From NCBI RefSeq assembly GCF_039536205.1, contig NZ_BAAAYL010000001.1:186001-250000 (forward strand): DNA of 64,000 nucleotides. The letters are read 5' to 3'. Below, in pieces: positions 63,959 to 64,000 of the stretch. Each line of letters begins with the position of its first letter. Within the stretch, counting starts at the first letter, position 1. The notes under the pieces are model-generated. The model was not told the origin of the DNA and did not search any database. It saw nothing but the letters and a program-made list of their open reading frames with translations. The translations under genes were made by a program, and so were the position numbers. Source of the DNA: Streptomyces sannanensis (GTDB lineage Bacteria; Actinomycetota; Actinomycetes; Streptomycetales; Streptomycetaceae).

Positions 63959-63972
63959 GGCAAACGTTTGCC
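63959..63972. promoter_or_regulatory. 14-bp perfect palindrome, LacI/PurR-like operator
   Basis: GGCAAACGTTTGCC, 24 bases upstream of the phosphatase start, has the CG-centred AAACGTTT core of LacI-family boxes. Confidence 0.5.
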
Positions 63973-63983
63973 CCGTCGCGACG

Positions 63984-64000
63984 CTCCCCCAGCTACCTCC
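63984..64000 (-). repeat. Copy of the 13-bp G-rich repeat at the window edge
   Basis: The complement of the last 17 bases contains GGTAGCTGGGGGA, identical to the tandem units at 21552-21629. The array may continue beyond the window. Confidence 0.85.

Overview
The window is actinobacterial chromosome, almost certainly from a Streptomyces or a close relative. Codons end almost always in G or C, GTG and TTG starts are common, and rare TTA (bldA) codons fall in two genes. The gene families (class IV lanthipeptide synthetase, LysM transglycosylase behind a c-di-AMP riboswitch, PucR, DUF397, DUF6624, SpoIIE phosphatase) are typical Streptomyces accessory content. Many broken genes and IS remnants suggest a chromosome-arm region rather than the core.

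Layout. 0-2.2 kb: the end of an unknown gene, an IS3 transposase relic and a long-form GAPDH. 2.2-8.1 kb: a compact class IV lanthipeptide locus. It has a 41-residue precursor (lanA), a lyase-kinase-cyclase (lanL), a small exported peptide, a divergent LuxR-type regulator with a TTA codon, an ABC-exporter relic and a NUDIX hydrolase. 8.2-17.1 kb: a PucR regulator, then an operon of a YqiJ/NfeD-like OB-fold membrane protein, a flotillin and a giant DUF3686 AAA+ ATPase, which looks like a membrane-remodelling system. 17.2-18.3 kb: DUF6624 and a methyltransferase fragment.

18.3-28.9 kb: a catabolic island for an unknown acid. AraC regulator, BKACE beta-keto-acid cleavage enzyme, quinone oxidoreductase, TauD-type dioxygenase, MFS importer and hydrolase lie on the minus strand; acyl-CoA ligase and PaaI thioesterase on the plus strand. 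The araC gene is bracketed by two near-identical inverted 27-bp sites. 27.9-30.8 kb is a gene graveyard: LysE, IS5, MarR, SGNH, LuxR and radical-SAM fragments, some joined at deletion junctions.

31-44.3 kb: secreted subtilase, class B PBP, acetyltransferase, hydrolases, an organomercurial lyase with MerR and a perfect operator palindrome, DUF427, DUF779, a frameshifted phosphodiester glycosidase and a two-domain VOC protein. 44.5-53 kb: a frameshifted SpoIIE sensor-phosphatase, a response-regulator relic, an HTH_42 protein, PIG-L, DUF4440, prolyl aminopeptidase and a dead DHFR-like reductase. 53-64 kb: SDR-DUF2867 and photolyase, a divergent FAD monooxygenase/P450 pair, XdhC, a hydrolase-TetR operon with operators, a riboswitch-controlled LysM transglycosylase and a tyrosine phosphatase.

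Starts were chosen from Shine-Dalgarno spacing and domain boundaries. Family names come from recognising motifs, not from a database search.
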